The notes below the pieces were generated by a model that ran no database searches, was not told where the DNA came from, and saw nothing but the letters and a program-made list of their open reading frames with translations. Both the position numbers and the translations under genes were made by a program. From assembly GCF_035083965.1 (NCBI RefSeq), contig NC_089724.1:13820910-13884909 (forward strand): a stretch of 64,000 nucleotides of DNA, written 5' to 3'. Below are positions 63,415 through 64,000 of the stretch, piece by piece (position 1 is the stretch's first letter; each line of letters begins with the position of its first letter). This stretch comes from Branchiostoma lanceolatum. Lineage: Eukaryota; Chordata; Leptocardii; Amphioxiformes; Branchiostomatidae.

Positions 63415-64000
63415 CTGAAACGGTAGGAGGTGTCAGTTTGATATTTGCCGTGACTATGTTTGTTTCATCAGGTTGGTAAATCACTGGATAACAACGTTCT
63501 TTGTACACCACAATGCATCATTACATGTACGTAGCTAGCCGACATTTCAGTGATCGCCTATCACTTTCCTCAGGGCAAGACTGACTGGTTCTACTTTGCA
63601 CTGCAGCTAGGCTTCGGTGTGAGAAATAAAGTCCATCATGTTTGGAACCACATTCTTCAAACTGCAGTAGCGACACCTTCATGTAGCTAGATTACGAATT
63701 CAATTATACATACAGTCCATTATTGGTATAACTAACAAACTTAAGACAAATGAAAATTTGAAGAAGCAGTAACTTAAAAGTTAAAGTTGTATGGAAATGA
63801 AAAATTGCTTGTCAGTTGTCAGTCAGAGTCAACCACAAGCCATGATGATTAGGAATGTTCATGATATAACAAGGAGGAGATGGGAGGGATCATGGAGAGA
63901 GTCTGGCACAGGTGAAACTGACACAGAAAGCACAGGAGAGGGAGGGGGAAAGGTGTACTCTCCAAGCAGAGGTTGGTGGAGAAGATTGTGACCATTTCAT

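Overview
The window looks like nuclear DNA of an invertebrate deuterostome, most likely a lancelet (Branchiostoma). The reasons are intron-split animal genes with normal GT-AG junctions, an ABCC4-type transporter, a Methuselah-like GPCR, polydactyl C2H2 zinc-finger genes without KRAB or SCAN boxes, and dense small inverted-repeat transposons and tRNA-derived SINEs. The species is an inference from gene content; no marker gene proves it.

Layout, left to right. 403-4780 (+): last nine coding exons of an ABCC4/MRP4-like ABC transporter, whose 5' part lies outside the window. 7570-14580 (-): an intronless 2,336-codon zinc-finger ORF (ZNF-A, about 28 fingers). 14.6-24.3 kb: a TE-rich divergent intergenic region holding three inverted-repeat elements, a SINE and probable 5'UTR exons of the next gene. 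24516-34311 (+): ZNF-B, a second giant zinc-finger gene of about 2,910 aa in two coding exons, with a 102-bp coding minisatellite, four AT-hook-like motifs and 13 fingers. 39199-40056 (+): ZNF-C, a small four-finger protein. 41831-45947 (+): a complete four-exon Methuselah-like class B-type GPCR, with a coding-looking out-of-frame tail after its stop. 54477-58893 (-): C-terminal exons of a dematin/ABLIM-type villin-headpiece protein, whose 5' part continues to the right, possibly through two small exons near 63 kb.

The middle of the window is a local cluster of related C2H2 genes. ZNF-A and ZNF-B are head to head and share a recognisable C-terminal finger, so they are probably paralogues. Both also carry low-complexity coding repeats that expanded independently. 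The flanking genes are ordinary animal membrane and cytoskeletal genes with no evident functional link to the cluster.

The non-coding DNA is mainly repeats. One family, with termini like GCCACGTTGATTTGAT, occurs four times. A TA-flanked hairpin MITE occurs twice. Two different elements have TTA target duplications (PIF/Harbinger style), one has a TCTAA duplication, and one has inverted arms of about 150 bp. A dispersed repeat of roughly 0.9-1.3 kb occurs three times, one copy filling most of the ZNF-B intron. Two near-perfect hairpins (23.3 kb and 62.6 kb) are miRNA-precursor-like or MITE remnants. No rRNA gene, functional tRNA or CRISPR array was seen.
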